From: Marinobacter sp. EhC06
Lineage (GTDB): Bacteria; Pseudomonadota; Gammaproteobacteria; Pseudomonadales; Oleiphilaceae
Length of the DNA stretch: 64,000 bases
NCBI RefSeq assembly: GCF_001650915.1
Contig: NZ_LXYO01000023.1
Location: forward strand, 372,001 to 436,000
Reading direction: 5' to 3'
The position numbers and the translations under genes were made by a program. The notes beneath the pieces are model-generated. The model was given only the letters and a program-made list of their open reading frames with translations, was not told where the DNA came from and did not search any database. The first letter of the stretch is position 1, and every line of letters begins with the position of its first letter. This document shows, one piece after another, positions 10,645 through 18,590 of this stretch.

Positions 10645-12132
10645 TCAGCCGTTGTCCGGAATAACCCTGACAGTTACCGTTAAACCCTCTATTGCTGTCA
10701 CGTTAACCCGGTCGCCCTCTTTGACGGGCTCTTCGCTGATGGCATTCCAACGCTCACCGCTGAGCCGGACATGGCCGCGGTAGTGGCCATGCTCTCCCGA
10801 GAAACTATCCAGTGCCACACCTTCTTCATGGGTAAGCTGTTCGGTGCCGCTGACCGGATGCCGTCGACGCAGGCCAATGAAACGGGTCACCGTCCAGAGG
10901 ATAAACCCGGCAGCCACCACCGCGGTGCCGCCGATAGTCGGCAGGGAAATATCCCGGTGACTGCCGTCCATCAAGATAATCGAGCCGGTTACAAAGGCGA
11001 CAATCCCGCCAACCCCCAATATCCCGAAACTGGGCACAAAGGCCTCGCCCACGATGAACGCCAACCCGAGCAGGATCAGCGCCAGGCCAGCGTAATTCAC
11101 CGACAGGACCTGGAAAGCGAAAAGCGCAAGAATCAGCGAGATGGCACCAATCACACCTGGCACCACGGCGCCCGGGTTTGCCAGCTCGAAGATGATGCCG
11201 TAGAAGCCGATAATCATCAGGAAATAGGCGACGTTCGGATTGGTAATTACGGAAAGCAGACGGGTGCGCCAGTCCGGTTGGGATCTGACAATTTCCAGAC
11301 TGGCCGTGTTCAGGGTCATGTCGCCCGACGCCATGCGAACGGTGCGACCATCTACCTGCTGCAACAGGTCCCGGAGGTTGGGGGAAATCACATCAATGAC
11401 GTTCTTCTCAAGCGCCTCTTCGGCACCAAGATTTACAGCCTCACGGACGGCCTCTTCAGCCCAGTCGGCATTACGGCCATGGCGTTCAGCCAGGCCACGA
11501 ATGTAACTGACCGCGTCCTCCAGAACCTTGCGCTCCATGGCAGTACCGCCGCGACGTTTACCGTCGTCATCGCTGGCTTGCTGGTCACTGTCGGATGACG
11601 AGTCGGGGGTGGAATCCGAACCGTCCTCAGATTCCGGATCGCCTGAGGCCGGATCACTCTCCGGTTCCGGACTACCAGGCAGACCGCCCATCTGGACCGG
11701 CGTGGCCGACCCCAGGTTGGTTGCAGGCGCCATGGCAGCAATGTGGCTTCCGTACAAAATATAGGTGCCGGCACTGGCCGCCCGGGCACCCTGGGGGGAA
11801 ACATAAGTCGCTACGGGAACGTCGGAGGCAAGAATCACCTTGATGATATCCCGCATGGAATCCATCAGGCCGCCAGGCGTGTCCATTTCGATAATCACCA
11901 GACCGGCACCCTCGGATTCCGCCCGGCGAATGCCACGGGTGACGTAATCCATGGTCGCGGGGCCGATAGCCCCCTCAACCGTCAGCACCAGAGCAGTGTC
12001 GGAGGATTCCTGCTGGGCAAGAACCTGATGGGCCAGGGACGCCAGTGCAAGCAGTGCACCTGTGAGGAAAACCATAGCCCAGGCCCGGAGACGGGCGGGA
12101 TTCTGTGATCGCATGGGACGGTGTGCCTGCAT
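10645..12132 (-). CDS. NfeD family membrane-bound ClpP-class serine protease
   Basis: A 495-residue NfeD1b-type protein. It has an N-terminal signal/anchor (about 18-40), then a periplasmic ClpP-like protease domain with the nucleophile region [13 protein letters not shown] and the downstream lysine region [14 protein letters not shown]. Ser-Lys dyad proteases of this family cut stomatins. An acidic, serine-rich insertion ([18 protein letters not shown]) splits the protease domain. Four to five membrane helices follow, and a C-terminal OB-fold NfeD domain ([28 protein letters not shown]). Strong GGGAGG ribosome site. Operon with the slipin. Confidence 0.9.
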   Translation of the reverse strand: MQAHRPMRSQNPARLRAWAMVFLTGALLALASLAHQVLAQQESSDTALVLTVEGAIGPATMDYVTRGIRRAESEGAGLVIIEMDTPGGLMDSMRDIIKVILASDVPVATYVSPQGARAASAGTYILYGSHIAAMAPATNLGSATPVQMGGLPGSPEPESDPASGDPESEDGSDSTPDSSSDSDQQASDDDGKRRGGTAMERKVLEDAVSYIRGLAERHGRNADWAEEAVREAVNLGAEEALEKNVIDVISPNLRDLLQQVDGRTVRMASGDMTLNTASLEIVRSQPDWRTRLLSVITNPNVAYFLMIIGFYGIIFELANPGAVVPGVIGAISLILALFAFQVLSVNYAGLALILLGLAFIVGEAFVPSFGILGVGGIVAFVTGSIILMDGSHRDISLPTIGGTAVVAAGFILWTVTRFIGLRRRHPVSGTEQLTHEEGVALDSFSGEHGHYRGHVRLSGERWNAISEEPVKEGDRVNVTAIEGLTVTVRVIPDNG

Positions 12133-12234
12133 AACGCCTCCCTGGACCGGAATAAAATCAATGCCTGAATATACGATGGCACAGTGGCCGTGGTTCTATC
12201 CGTAAAGGGCGGCCCTCCTGCCCAGACAACTACC

Positions 12235-13290
12235 TCAGAAGTATAGCCGCTGCTCAGGTTCGCTCGCCGATTCCGGCGATTTCTCTTTCACGGTCTTGTC
12301 TGCGGCCATCCGGGTGACCCGTTCACCAATCATGGTTGGCAGGCCATCGGCCTGGTCCACTGCCAGTTCAATGGCACCACGCTTGACCTCGACGCCCGGA
12401 TGCCGACTGCGGAAGGCTTCAACTTCCGCAAATACCTGCTTCCAGAGACGGTCTCGATCCTCACGGGGGTAGTCTTCATGGGGGCGGTGCACCTCAAGCC
12501 AGACCTCACCATCCGAGAACCCGATCTTGACGGCGTCATGCACGACCTGAACGGGCGTGCCCTTTTCAACCTGATAAACGAACCGGGAGATATCCTCGTT
12601 GTACATCCGGAAACAGCCATGACTGACCGGCATGCCCACACCAAATTTCTTGTTGGTACCGTGAATCAGATAGCCTTTTTCACTCAGCATCAGGGCGTGG
12701 GTGCCGAGCGGGTTTCCGGGACCTGGGGGAATCATTCGGGGCAGATACTCACCGGAGGCTTCGTACTCAGCCCGAATGCTCGCCGGCGGATACCAGGCCG
12801 GGGACTCCAGCGGCATGGTGACCTCTGCATCCGTCAGCGGGGAGGGATTCTCCGCAGTGCCAACGCCTACCGGGTACACCTGCACTCCTTTATCGGTGAA
12901 GTAATACAGGCGGTACTCCGCGAGATTGATAACGATGCCTTCGCGCCGGGCATCTGGCAGCACATACTGGCGCGGCAGAGTGATAGTGGTGCCCTCTCCG
13001 GGTAGCCAGGGATCCACACCGGGATTGGCCTTCACCAGTTCCAGATACCCCATGGCCAATCGATTACCTATGCCGGCAAAAGTGTCCTCATAACGGGTTT
13101 CAAAAACCCCGAGCTCTCCTGCCAGGTCACCCTGAACCGGGAACGTGGGCACACGAGGGCTTCTGTCAGGCTCTTCCGGGGTATCCGGATCGCTGGCAGC
13201 ATCCAGAGGTTCCGCCAACCCTGCGGTTGGGAACACCAGGAACTGCGCCAGAGAAAAAACCGCTAAGAATCTGAACCACATAGAAAACAT
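12235..13290 (-). CDS. L,D-transpeptidase, ErfK/YbiS family (periplasmic)
   Basis: About 351 residues. The signal peptide (FRFLAVFSLAQFLVFPTAGLA) is followed by a LysM-like segment (about 50-110; MGYLELVKANPGVDPWLPGEGTTITLP) and a YkuD domain with HGTNKKFGVGMPVSHGCFRMYNEDI, the canonical HX(n)SHGCxRM active site. The E. coli relatives ErfK, YcfS and YbiS link Lpp lysine to peptidoglycan, so the Lpp-like protein at 9481 is a plausible substrate. The ORF opens at a TTG six codons upstream; the ATG at 13290 is preferred. No strong Shine-Dalgarno is visible, so the start is uncertain by a few codons. An acidic, Ser/Glu-rich tail follows the catalytic domain. Confidence 0.9.
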   Translation of the reverse strand: MFSMWFRFLAVFSLAQFLVFPTAGLAEPLDAASDPDTPEEPDRSPRVPTFPVQGDLAGELGVFETRYEDTFAGIGNRLAMGYLELVKANPGVDPWLPGEGTTITLPRQYVLPDARREGIVINLAEYRLYYFTDKGVQVYPVGVGTAENPSPLTDAEVTMPLESPAWYPPASIRAEYEASGEYLPRMIPPGPGNPLGTHALMLSEKGYLIHGTNKKFGVGMPVSHGCFRMYNEDISRFVYQVEKGTPVQVVHDAVKIGFSDGEVWLEVHRPHEDYPREDRDRLWKQVFAEVEAFRSRHPGVEVKRGAIELAVDQADGLPTMIGERVTRMAADKTVKEKSPESASEPEQRLYF

Positions 13291-13333
13291 TCCGAAAGCA
13301 TCAGGCAACCGGGTACAGTGACAGCAAGTACCC

Positions 13334-13903
13334 TCAGGAGTTCATATAGGTCGCCCATACTGTTACGACGGCAAGCGCCACGAACAGAACACTTGCACCA
13401 ATCCGGGCTGTGGCAAGGGGCAACCGTTCCATCAGCCAGCGTCCTGCCATGATAACCGGTATGTTGGCCAACAGCATACCCACCGTGGTGCCCAGAATAA
13501 CCCAGAAGGTTTCGGTAAAGCGGGCGGCGAGAACGACGGTTGCAACCTGCGTCTTGTCGCCGATCTCCGCCAGGAAGAACATGATGGTGGTGGCCATGAA
13601 TGCCCCCATTCCCAGAAACTTCGAGTCTTCGCTGTCATCCTTGTCCGGCACCAGCAGCCAGAGTGCTATGGCAACGAAGCTGATGGCCAGAATCCAGGGC
13701 AACCAGGCTTGTGGAATGAATGACGCCACCCAGGCACCTAGCCAGGCCGATAGGGCGTGATTGAGAACCGTCGCGACAAAAATGCCGAGAATAATGGGCA
13801 GGCGAGTAGCGTATCGGGCAACGAGGAAAAGCGAGAGCAGCTGGGTCTTGTCACCTATTTCCGCTATGGCGACGGCAACCGTAGAAGCGAGGAAAGCGTC
13901 CAT
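13334..13903 (-). CDS. GDT1/TMEM165 (UPF0016) family manganese exporter
   Basis: A 189-residue, six-helix membrane protein with two inverted halves. Each half carries the family signature EIGDKTQ (residues 15-21 and 113-119). UPF0016 proteins transport Mn2+ and/or Ca2+; bacterial members such as MneA export Mn2+. The two halves are joined by a charged loop (DKDDSEDSK). A manganese riboswitch on the same strand lies just upstream, which strongly favours Mn2+ efflux. Shine-Dalgarno GGAG lies six bases before the ATG, at the foot of a possible sequestering hairpin. Confidence 0.93.
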   Translation of the reverse strand: MDAFLASTVAVAIAEIGDKTQLLSLFLVARYATRLPIILGIFVATVLNHALSAWLGAWVASFIPQAWLPWILAISFVAIALWLLVPDKDDSEDSKFLGMGAFMATTIMFFLAEIGDKTQVATVVLAARFTETFWVILGTTVGMLLANIPVIMAGRWLMERLPLATARIGASVLFVALAVVTVWATYMNS

Positions 13904-13909
13904 GAAAAA

Positions 13910-13953
13910 CTCCAGGGCGGATAACCAGACATGAGGCAGCCCACCTTCCGCCC
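13910..13953 (-). promoter_or_regulatory. Possible expression platform: hairpin flanking the exporter ribosome-binding site
   Basis: GGGCGGA (minus strand, 13953-13947) can pair with TCCGCCC (13921-13915), which abuts the Shine-Dalgarno CTGGAG. A second switch is possible because CGGTGAAA of the aptamer (13993-13986) is complementary both to its aptamer partner and to TTTCACC just downstream (13966-13960). Translational control is inferred; no U-tract terminator is seen. Confidence 0.5.
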
Positions 13954-13969
13954 TATGGAGGTGAAACCG

Positions 13970-14090
13970 CCTCAGGTCTTGCCAATTTCACCGATGTGGC
14001 GGTGAAACACGATAGCCATGGGGATTTGGCCCCAAGTATGTTGACTACCATCCGACCGACAGTTCCGGTTCGGAGGCTACTCCCCTGAAG
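13970..14090 (-). promoter_or_regulatory. yybP-ykoY manganese riboswitch aptamer
   Basis: On the minus strand the consensus blocks of this family appear in order. A P1 stem CTTCAGG/CCTGAGG closes the element, with GGGGAGTAGCC directly after the 5' arm, then GTCAACATACTTGG in the second loop, and a perfect eight-base-pair arm TTTCACCG/CGGTGAAA ending in GGCAAGACC before P1 closes. It lies 66 bases upstream of the GDT1-type exporter ATG. The class binds Mn2+ and turns on Mn2+ efflux genes. This identification rests on motif recognition, not on a covariance-model search. Confidence 0.9.
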
Positions 14091-14141
14091 AGATGCGGGC
14101 ATATTAATGAATTCGGAACGAGGCCGCAACCAGACGAGACC

Positions 14142-15533
14142 CTAGGCCCGCATCTTCCAAACCGGAATCGCGGCGACTGCCACAAATGCGGCCACCAGCC
14201 ACCAGGCGGAATGGAACGCGTTGATCGTTGGCATACCCGCACTGTGATCGCCGAATTCGATGGTCAGGGCCACGAGGTTGACACCAAAGGCGCCCCCGAG
14301 CTGGCGCATGAAGTTCAGGGTGCTGGAGCCGGCGCCCAACTCCTGCGGCTCCAGCGGGTTCAAGGCGCCCGTTGAAAGGGCCGGAAGCATGAAGCCAATA
14401 CCAATGCGCCCCAAAACCGTCCACAGCACCAGCCAGCCGAACGCCAGCTTCAGGTCAGACAGCGCAAACAGCACGGCCGACAGGGCAAATGCACCAATCC
14501 CGAAGACAACCAGAACCCTGGCGCTATGCCTGTCCGCCAGCCGCCCGGCTAATGGGAACGTCATACCCAGGACAATCCCTGCCGGCAGCATAAGTAACCC
14601 GGCCTCTGTCGCGCTGAACCCGAGGGCTGTCTGCACAAACAGCGGAATGAGATAGGTGGATCCGAACAGCGCCAGCCCCAGTGCCATGGCCCCGAGGCAG
14701 GCGAACAGGAACGTCGGTTTGCGCAGCAAGCCGATATTCACCAGCGGGTGCGCAGTCTGCCGTTCACGCAACACAAAGAGCACCAGCCCGCAAAGGGCCA
14801 GCAATGCTTCAGCAATAATCCACGTCTGCTGTCCCGAAGCCTGCTGCAGTCGGTTGAGGGTGTCCAGGGATAGGGCAATGGTGAGGCCGAGCAGTAACAA
14901 CCCGGGGAGATCAAACCGATAGGGCGCCGGCCGGGAGACCGGCAATGGCAGAAAGCGCCAGGCCATCAGCACACCCACCAGTGTTACCGGCGCCGGCGCG
15001 AACATCACGTAGCGCCAGTCGAGTTGATCAACCAGGAAGCCCCCCAGCACGGGCCCCAAAGCCGGTGCCAGAATAACCCCCATGCCATAGATTCCCATGG
15101 CCTGGCCTCGCCGATGGCGTGGAAAAATCCGGAACACCAGGTACATGCCCATGGGCTGCATCAAGCCGGCCATGGCGCCCTGTCCTATCCGGGCAGCGAT
15201 GAGCTGGCCCGGTGTCTCGGCAAATCCACCGGCAAGGGAAATCAGGGTGAAGAGAAACATGGCTACGGCAAGGGTCTTGCGAACCCCGAAGTGATCCAGC
15301 AGCCAGGAGGAGGCGAGCATGGTGGTGGTCATGGCGGCGATAAAGCCCGTTGCCAGCCAGTGAACCTGGCCCTGGCGAATGCCGAACTCTACCATGATGT
15401 CGTGCAACGCTACGTTGACCACGGTGGCACTGAGCACCGTGGCCATGGTGCCTATCATCACCGTGGCCACCGCCAGCCAGCGCCAGCGATCCCCGTAGCG
15501 GGCTTTCAGCCCCTCAACTGAGTTATCAGCCAA
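14142..15533 (-). CDS. MFS transporter, DHA2 (EmrB/QacA-like) drug efflux family
   Basis: A 463-residue inner-membrane protein with about 14 hydrophobic segments. It shows the DHA2 signatures TVVNVALHDI in helix 1, LDHFGVRKT in the loop 2-3 (motif A region), the helix-4 arginine RIGQGAMAGLMQP, and GPVLGGFLVDQLDWRYVM (motif C and the following loop). It is proton-driven efflux of toxic compounds by family; the substrate cannot be read from sequence. It starts three bases after the stop of a MarR regulator on the same strand, so the pair is probably a regulator-efflux operon. Confidence 0.88.
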   Translation of the reverse strand: MADNSVEGLKARYGDRWRWLAVATVMIGTMATVLSATVVNVALHDIMVEFGIRQGQVHWLATGFIAAMTTTMLASSWLLDHFGVRKTLAVAMFLFTLISLAGGFAETPGQLIAARIGQGAMAGLMQPMGMYLVFRIFPRHRRGQAMGIYGMGVILAPALGPVLGGFLVDQLDWRYVMFAPAPVTLVGVLMAWRFLPLPVSRPAPYRFDLPGLLLLGLTIALSLDTLNRLQQASGQQTWIIAEALLALCGLVLFVLRERQTAHPLVNIGLLRKPTFLFACLGAMALGLALFGSTYLIPLFVQTALGFSATEAGLLMLPAGIVLGMTFPLAGRLADRHSARVLVVFGIGAFALSAVLFALSDLKLAFGWLVLWTVLGRIGIGFMLPALSTGALNPLEPQELGAGSSTLNFMRQLGGAFGVNLVALTIEFGDHSAGMPTINAFHSAWWLVAAFVAVAAIPVWKMRA

Positions 15534-15536
15534 GGA

Positions 15537-15962
15537 TTACTTCTGCTTTTCAGCGTTTTCCAGGATCTTGTGGAAGACCTTCACGGTACACTCGATCTCT
15601 TTGTCGCTGATACCTTCCAGCATTTCCTCGCGCAACACCTCGGCTCGCTCGGAAAGGTCGTCCATAAACGCTCGGCCGGCGTTGGTCAGATGCAGCCGTC
15701 GCGCCCGGCGATCATTCGGGCAGGGTCGGCGCTCGATCAACCCCTGCTGCTCCAAGCTGTCCAGCAGTCGAACCAGGGTCGGATTCTCGATCGCCATGAG
15801 GCTGGCCAGTTCGCGCTGAGTAAGGCCTTCACCGCCTTTCTCCAGGTACACCATGGTGCTCCAGCGCGCCTGGGTGACACCCAGATCCTTAAGGCGCTCA
15901 TCAAGCATTTTTCTCCAGCGCCGGGTAACCCGGGCTACCGCAAAAGGAAACTGGTCTCTCAT
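15537..15962 (-). CDS. MarR/SlyA family transcriptional regulator
   Basis: A 141-residue winged-helix protein. The recognition region is LTQRELASLMAIENPTLVRLLDSLEQQGLIERR, followed by the wing NDRRARRLHLTNAGRAF with the conserved DRR motif. N- and C-terminal helices form the dimer interface. Such proteins usually repress their own operon and release DNA on binding small phenolic or toxic ligands. It is cotranscribed with the downstream MFS efflux gene, which is its likely target. Promoter and operator should lie in 15963-16123. Confidence 0.92.
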   Translation of the reverse strand: MRDQFPFAVARVTRRWRKMLDERLKDLGVTQARWSTMVYLEKGGEGLTQRELASLMAIENPTLVRLLDSLEQQGLIERRPCPNDRRARRLHLTNAGRAFMDDLSERAEVLREEMLEGISDKEIECTVKVFHKILENAEKQK

Positions 15963-16123
15963 TTGTCGTCACTCCATAGAAAAAGGGCCTTCGCCCTGGC
16001 CAGGCGCAACCGCGCACTCGACCAACAAATCACATTATCGGAAAGTCACCAATAGTATGCTAACCATTGAGATAAAAACAGATACGGAAGTAAAAACAAA
16101 ATCGGGGAAAACCGAAAGCAGCG

Positions 16124-17407
16124 TCAGCTCGCCTGACGCTGCTCTTCGTGCATCTCCTCGACTTCGGGAGACTCATGGAACTCGGTATTTCGCGGATCGA
16201 TCTCGGCGAGCACCGGCGACGCTTCCGGCATGGCAGGCACGAAGTGCTCCTGATCCGCAACGGCAACGTCCTCGGTATGACTGATCCGATAACTGGTAAT
16301 CACCGCCAGCAGAACCAGGAAGCCTGCATTGCCAAGGAACAGGCCTTTCGGCCCCAGAAGGTTGATCAGTTCAGCCATGACAACCGGCCCGATGACACTG
16401 CCAACCCCGTAACTGAGCAGCAGCGTGGCGCTGGCAGCAACGATACGAGTGCTTTCCATGCGGTCATTGGTAATCGCCACGGCGACCGGATAAAGGGCCG
16501 CAGACAGGCCCGTAAACAGCCCCACCAGAAGGGTCAGCAACCATGGGTTTGCAGCCCCCAACACTCCAACACCACCTGCAGCGGACGCGGCCAAAACGGC
16601 GATCCAGAACATCACGCGACGCCGGTCAAAACGGTCACAGAGCCGTCCCAGCGGCCAGGCAAGGATCATGGCTGCGACAATGGCACTGGCCATGAACGTG
16701 GATGTCCGGGCAACGTCCAGCCCGACCAGCGTTGCGTACACCGGCCCGAGCGCATAGAAACCGCCAATCATGACCCCACAAATCAGTGCGCCGGCAACAC
16801 CGCTAAAGGACTCCCTGGCCAGGGTAAAGATCGAAATACGCTGGACCTGCTCGATTACCGGTGCTTCCATTCGGGTCATTGAGAGCGGTACCAGAGCCAG
16901 TGTCAGCAGGATCGCTGCAATCGAGAACGGCATGAAGTTGGCGGGGTCGCCGATATTGACGATGAGCTGCCCGCCGGCGGCGGAAAGGTAGAACACGATC
17001 TGGTAAACCGCAAACAGCGCACCGCGGTTGGCATTGGTGGCCCGGCTGGAGAACCAGCTCTCGATGACCACCAGCACACCGGCAATACTGAACCCGGACA
17101 GCACCCGCAGCACGGCCCAGAAAATCTCGGAAACAGCCATCGGATAGAGCAGCGACGTAACGGCAGCAATCGCAGCGAACACGGCAAAGGCACGAATGTG
17201 ACCAACCCGGCCTATAATCCGGTGAACATAAAGCGTGCCCAACACAAAACCGATGGAATAGCAGACCAGAATCCAGCCGATAATGTCCGGTGATATCGCC
17301 TCAATACTCAGACGTATACCCAGTAACGTCATCAGGAACGCATTACCGCTGACCAGCAGAATAATGCTCAGGATCAGGGCAGACAGGGAGGTGACCATTC
17401 GGGTCAT
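16124..17407 (-). CDS. MFS transporter, YcaD-like family
   Basis: About 427 residues with 12 hydrophobic helices. It shows the YcaD-type N-terminal layout (GNAFLMTLLGIRLSIE, then GFVLGTLYVHRIIGRVGHIRAFA) and VVIESWFSSRATNANRGALFAVYQ. It ends in a long acidic cytoplasmic tail (ESPEVEEMHEEQRQAS). The substrate is unknown. The ORF is open 20 codons further upstream; the ATG at 17407 was chosen because GGAG lies eight bases before it. It is divergent from the WYL regulator gene at 17640, whose operator-like repeats lie between them. Confidence 0.82.
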   Translation of the reverse strand: MTRMVTSLSALILSIILLVSGNAFLMTLLGIRLSIEAISPDIIGWILVCYSIGFVLGTLYVHRIIGRVGHIRAFAVFAAIAAVTSLLYPMAVSEIFWAVLRVLSGFSIAGVLVVIESWFSSRATNANRGALFAVYQIVFYLSAAGGQLIVNIGDPANFMPFSIAAILLTLALVPLSMTRMEAPVIEQVQRISIFTLARESFSGVAGALICGVMIGGFYALGPVYATLVGLDVARTSTFMASAIVAAMILAWPLGRLCDRFDRRRVMFWIAVLAASAAGGVGVLGAANPWLLTLLVGLFTGLSAALYPVAVAITNDRMESTRIVAASATLLLSYGVGSVIGPVVMAELINLLGPKGLFLGNAGFLVLLAVITSYRISHTEDVAVADQEHFVPAMPEASPVLAEIDPRNTEFHESPEVEEMHEEQRQAS

Positions 17408-17535
17408 TACAACGGCTCCGGGCGTGGCAGGGTATTTTCGATTGGATGACAGACAAAATAGCAGCAAGCACCGGACTTTGCCGGCCGCGTATTAAATCAG
17501 GAGCGGGAAGTGAAACCACTAGGCACTTCCCGAAA

Positions 17536-17605
17536 CCTGTTAACCGCGTCACAAAAACCCGCAAAGGCCGCCGTGGAGCGGTTTAACAGGGTTTTACATT
17601 AATGT
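17536..17605. promoter_or_regulatory. Inverted repeats in the divergent promoter region (MFS / WYL regulator)
   Basis: CCTGTTAACCGC at 17536-17547 and GCGGTTTAACAGG at 17578-17590 are inverted copies differing by one inserted base. A perfect palindrome ACATTAATGT follows at 17596-17605. Both lie between the divergent starts and are candidate operators for the WYL regulator. This is inference from position. Confidence 0.4.
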
Positions 17606-17639
17606 GCCGTAACAGACCCTGCTGGCCGGAGCAGGTAAC

Positions 17640-18581
17640 ATGGCAACGAGCTATTCATTGGACCGTGAGCGCCTGGTTATGAAAAAAACGGACTGGCCCA
17701 TCCGCTGGGACTTGCTGCTTCGCTATCGACTGATCGAAACCATTGCCCTGTGGGAAGGTCGCCTGACCACCAACCACATCTGCCACAGTTTCGGTATCGG
17801 TCGTCAGCAGGCGTCCAAGGACATCAACACCTACCTGCGCGAACTGGCGCCGGGCAATCTGGTTTATGACCGCCACCTGAAAGGCTATGTTCCGGCGGAG
17901 AAATTCCGTCCGGTGGTTACCCGGGGGGTGGTGAACGAGTATCTGGATCTGCTTGCCCGCCAGCAGAACCTGAGCAACACATTTGAGTCTCTGAACATTG
18001 ACCTGCCGGACAGCACGGTGGTGCAGGGCCCTAACCGTGTGATTGCACCGGAAACCATGCGCGCCGTCGTGACGGCAACACGACAGGGCAGGCAGTTGCG
18101 CGCCAGCTATGCTTCCCTGAGTCGCCCGGAAGCGGTGGAAAGCATTCTTGAACCTCATACTCTGGTGTGTGCTGGCAACAGCTGGCACTTGCGGGCCTGG
18201 TGTGACTCCAATCGGGAGTTCCGGGACTTTGCCCTGAGCCGTTTCCGGACTTCGCCCGAAGCTCTACGGCAGCGTGCCAGACACAGCCGGGAGCAGGACG
18301 AGCACTGGAACCGGGAGGTTACCCTCGTGGTTACTCCTGACCGACGCCTGACCGAAGCCCAGCAACAGATCATCGCCCGGGATTATGGGATGGAGCATGG
18401 CCGTCTGGAGGTTGCCACCCGTGCCGCTCTTGCACCCTACGTGCTGTCACGGCTCGGAATTACCTTTGACAACCAGCATCCGGATCCGCTGGTACAACAG
18501 CTTGAACTGGCCAATCCGGACCAGCTGGGATTTGGCAGCAAGCGCGAACAGGCCCTGAAAGCCGTTGCCGGTCTCAGTTAA
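17640..18581 (+). CDS. WYL-domain transcriptional regulator
   Basis: A 313-residue protein. The N-terminal winged helix (about 25-95; ETIALWEGRLTTNHICHSFGIGRQQASKDINTYL) is followed by a WYL-type ligand domain (PHTLVCAGNSWHLRAWCDSNREFRDFALSRF, about 177-208). A C-terminal extension (EVTLVVTPDRRLTEAQQQIIARDYG) fits a WCX domain. This HTH-WYL-WCX order is shared by BrxR/CapW-type repressors, some of which control phage-defence loci. No defence genes are adjacent; the neighbours are an MFS transporter and a secreted nuclease. The start at 17640 has GGAG nine bases upstream; another Met lies 13 codons downstream. Confidence 0.85.
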   Translation: MATSYSLDRERLVMKKTDWPIRWDLLLRYRLIETIALWEGRLTTNHICHSFGIGRQQASKDINTYLRELAPGNLVYDRHLKGYVPAEKFRPVVTRGVVNEYLDLLARQQNLSNTFESLNIDLPDSTVVQGPNRVIAPETMRAVVTATRQGRQLRASYASLSRPEAVESILEPHTLVCAGNSWHLRAWCDSNREFRDFALSRFRTSPEALRQRARHSREQDEHWNREVTLVVTPDRRLTEAQQQIIARDYGMEHGRLEVATRAALAPYVLSRLGITFDNQHPDPLVQQLELANPDQLGFGSKREQALKAVAGLS

Positions 18582-18590
18582 ACTGCCGAT

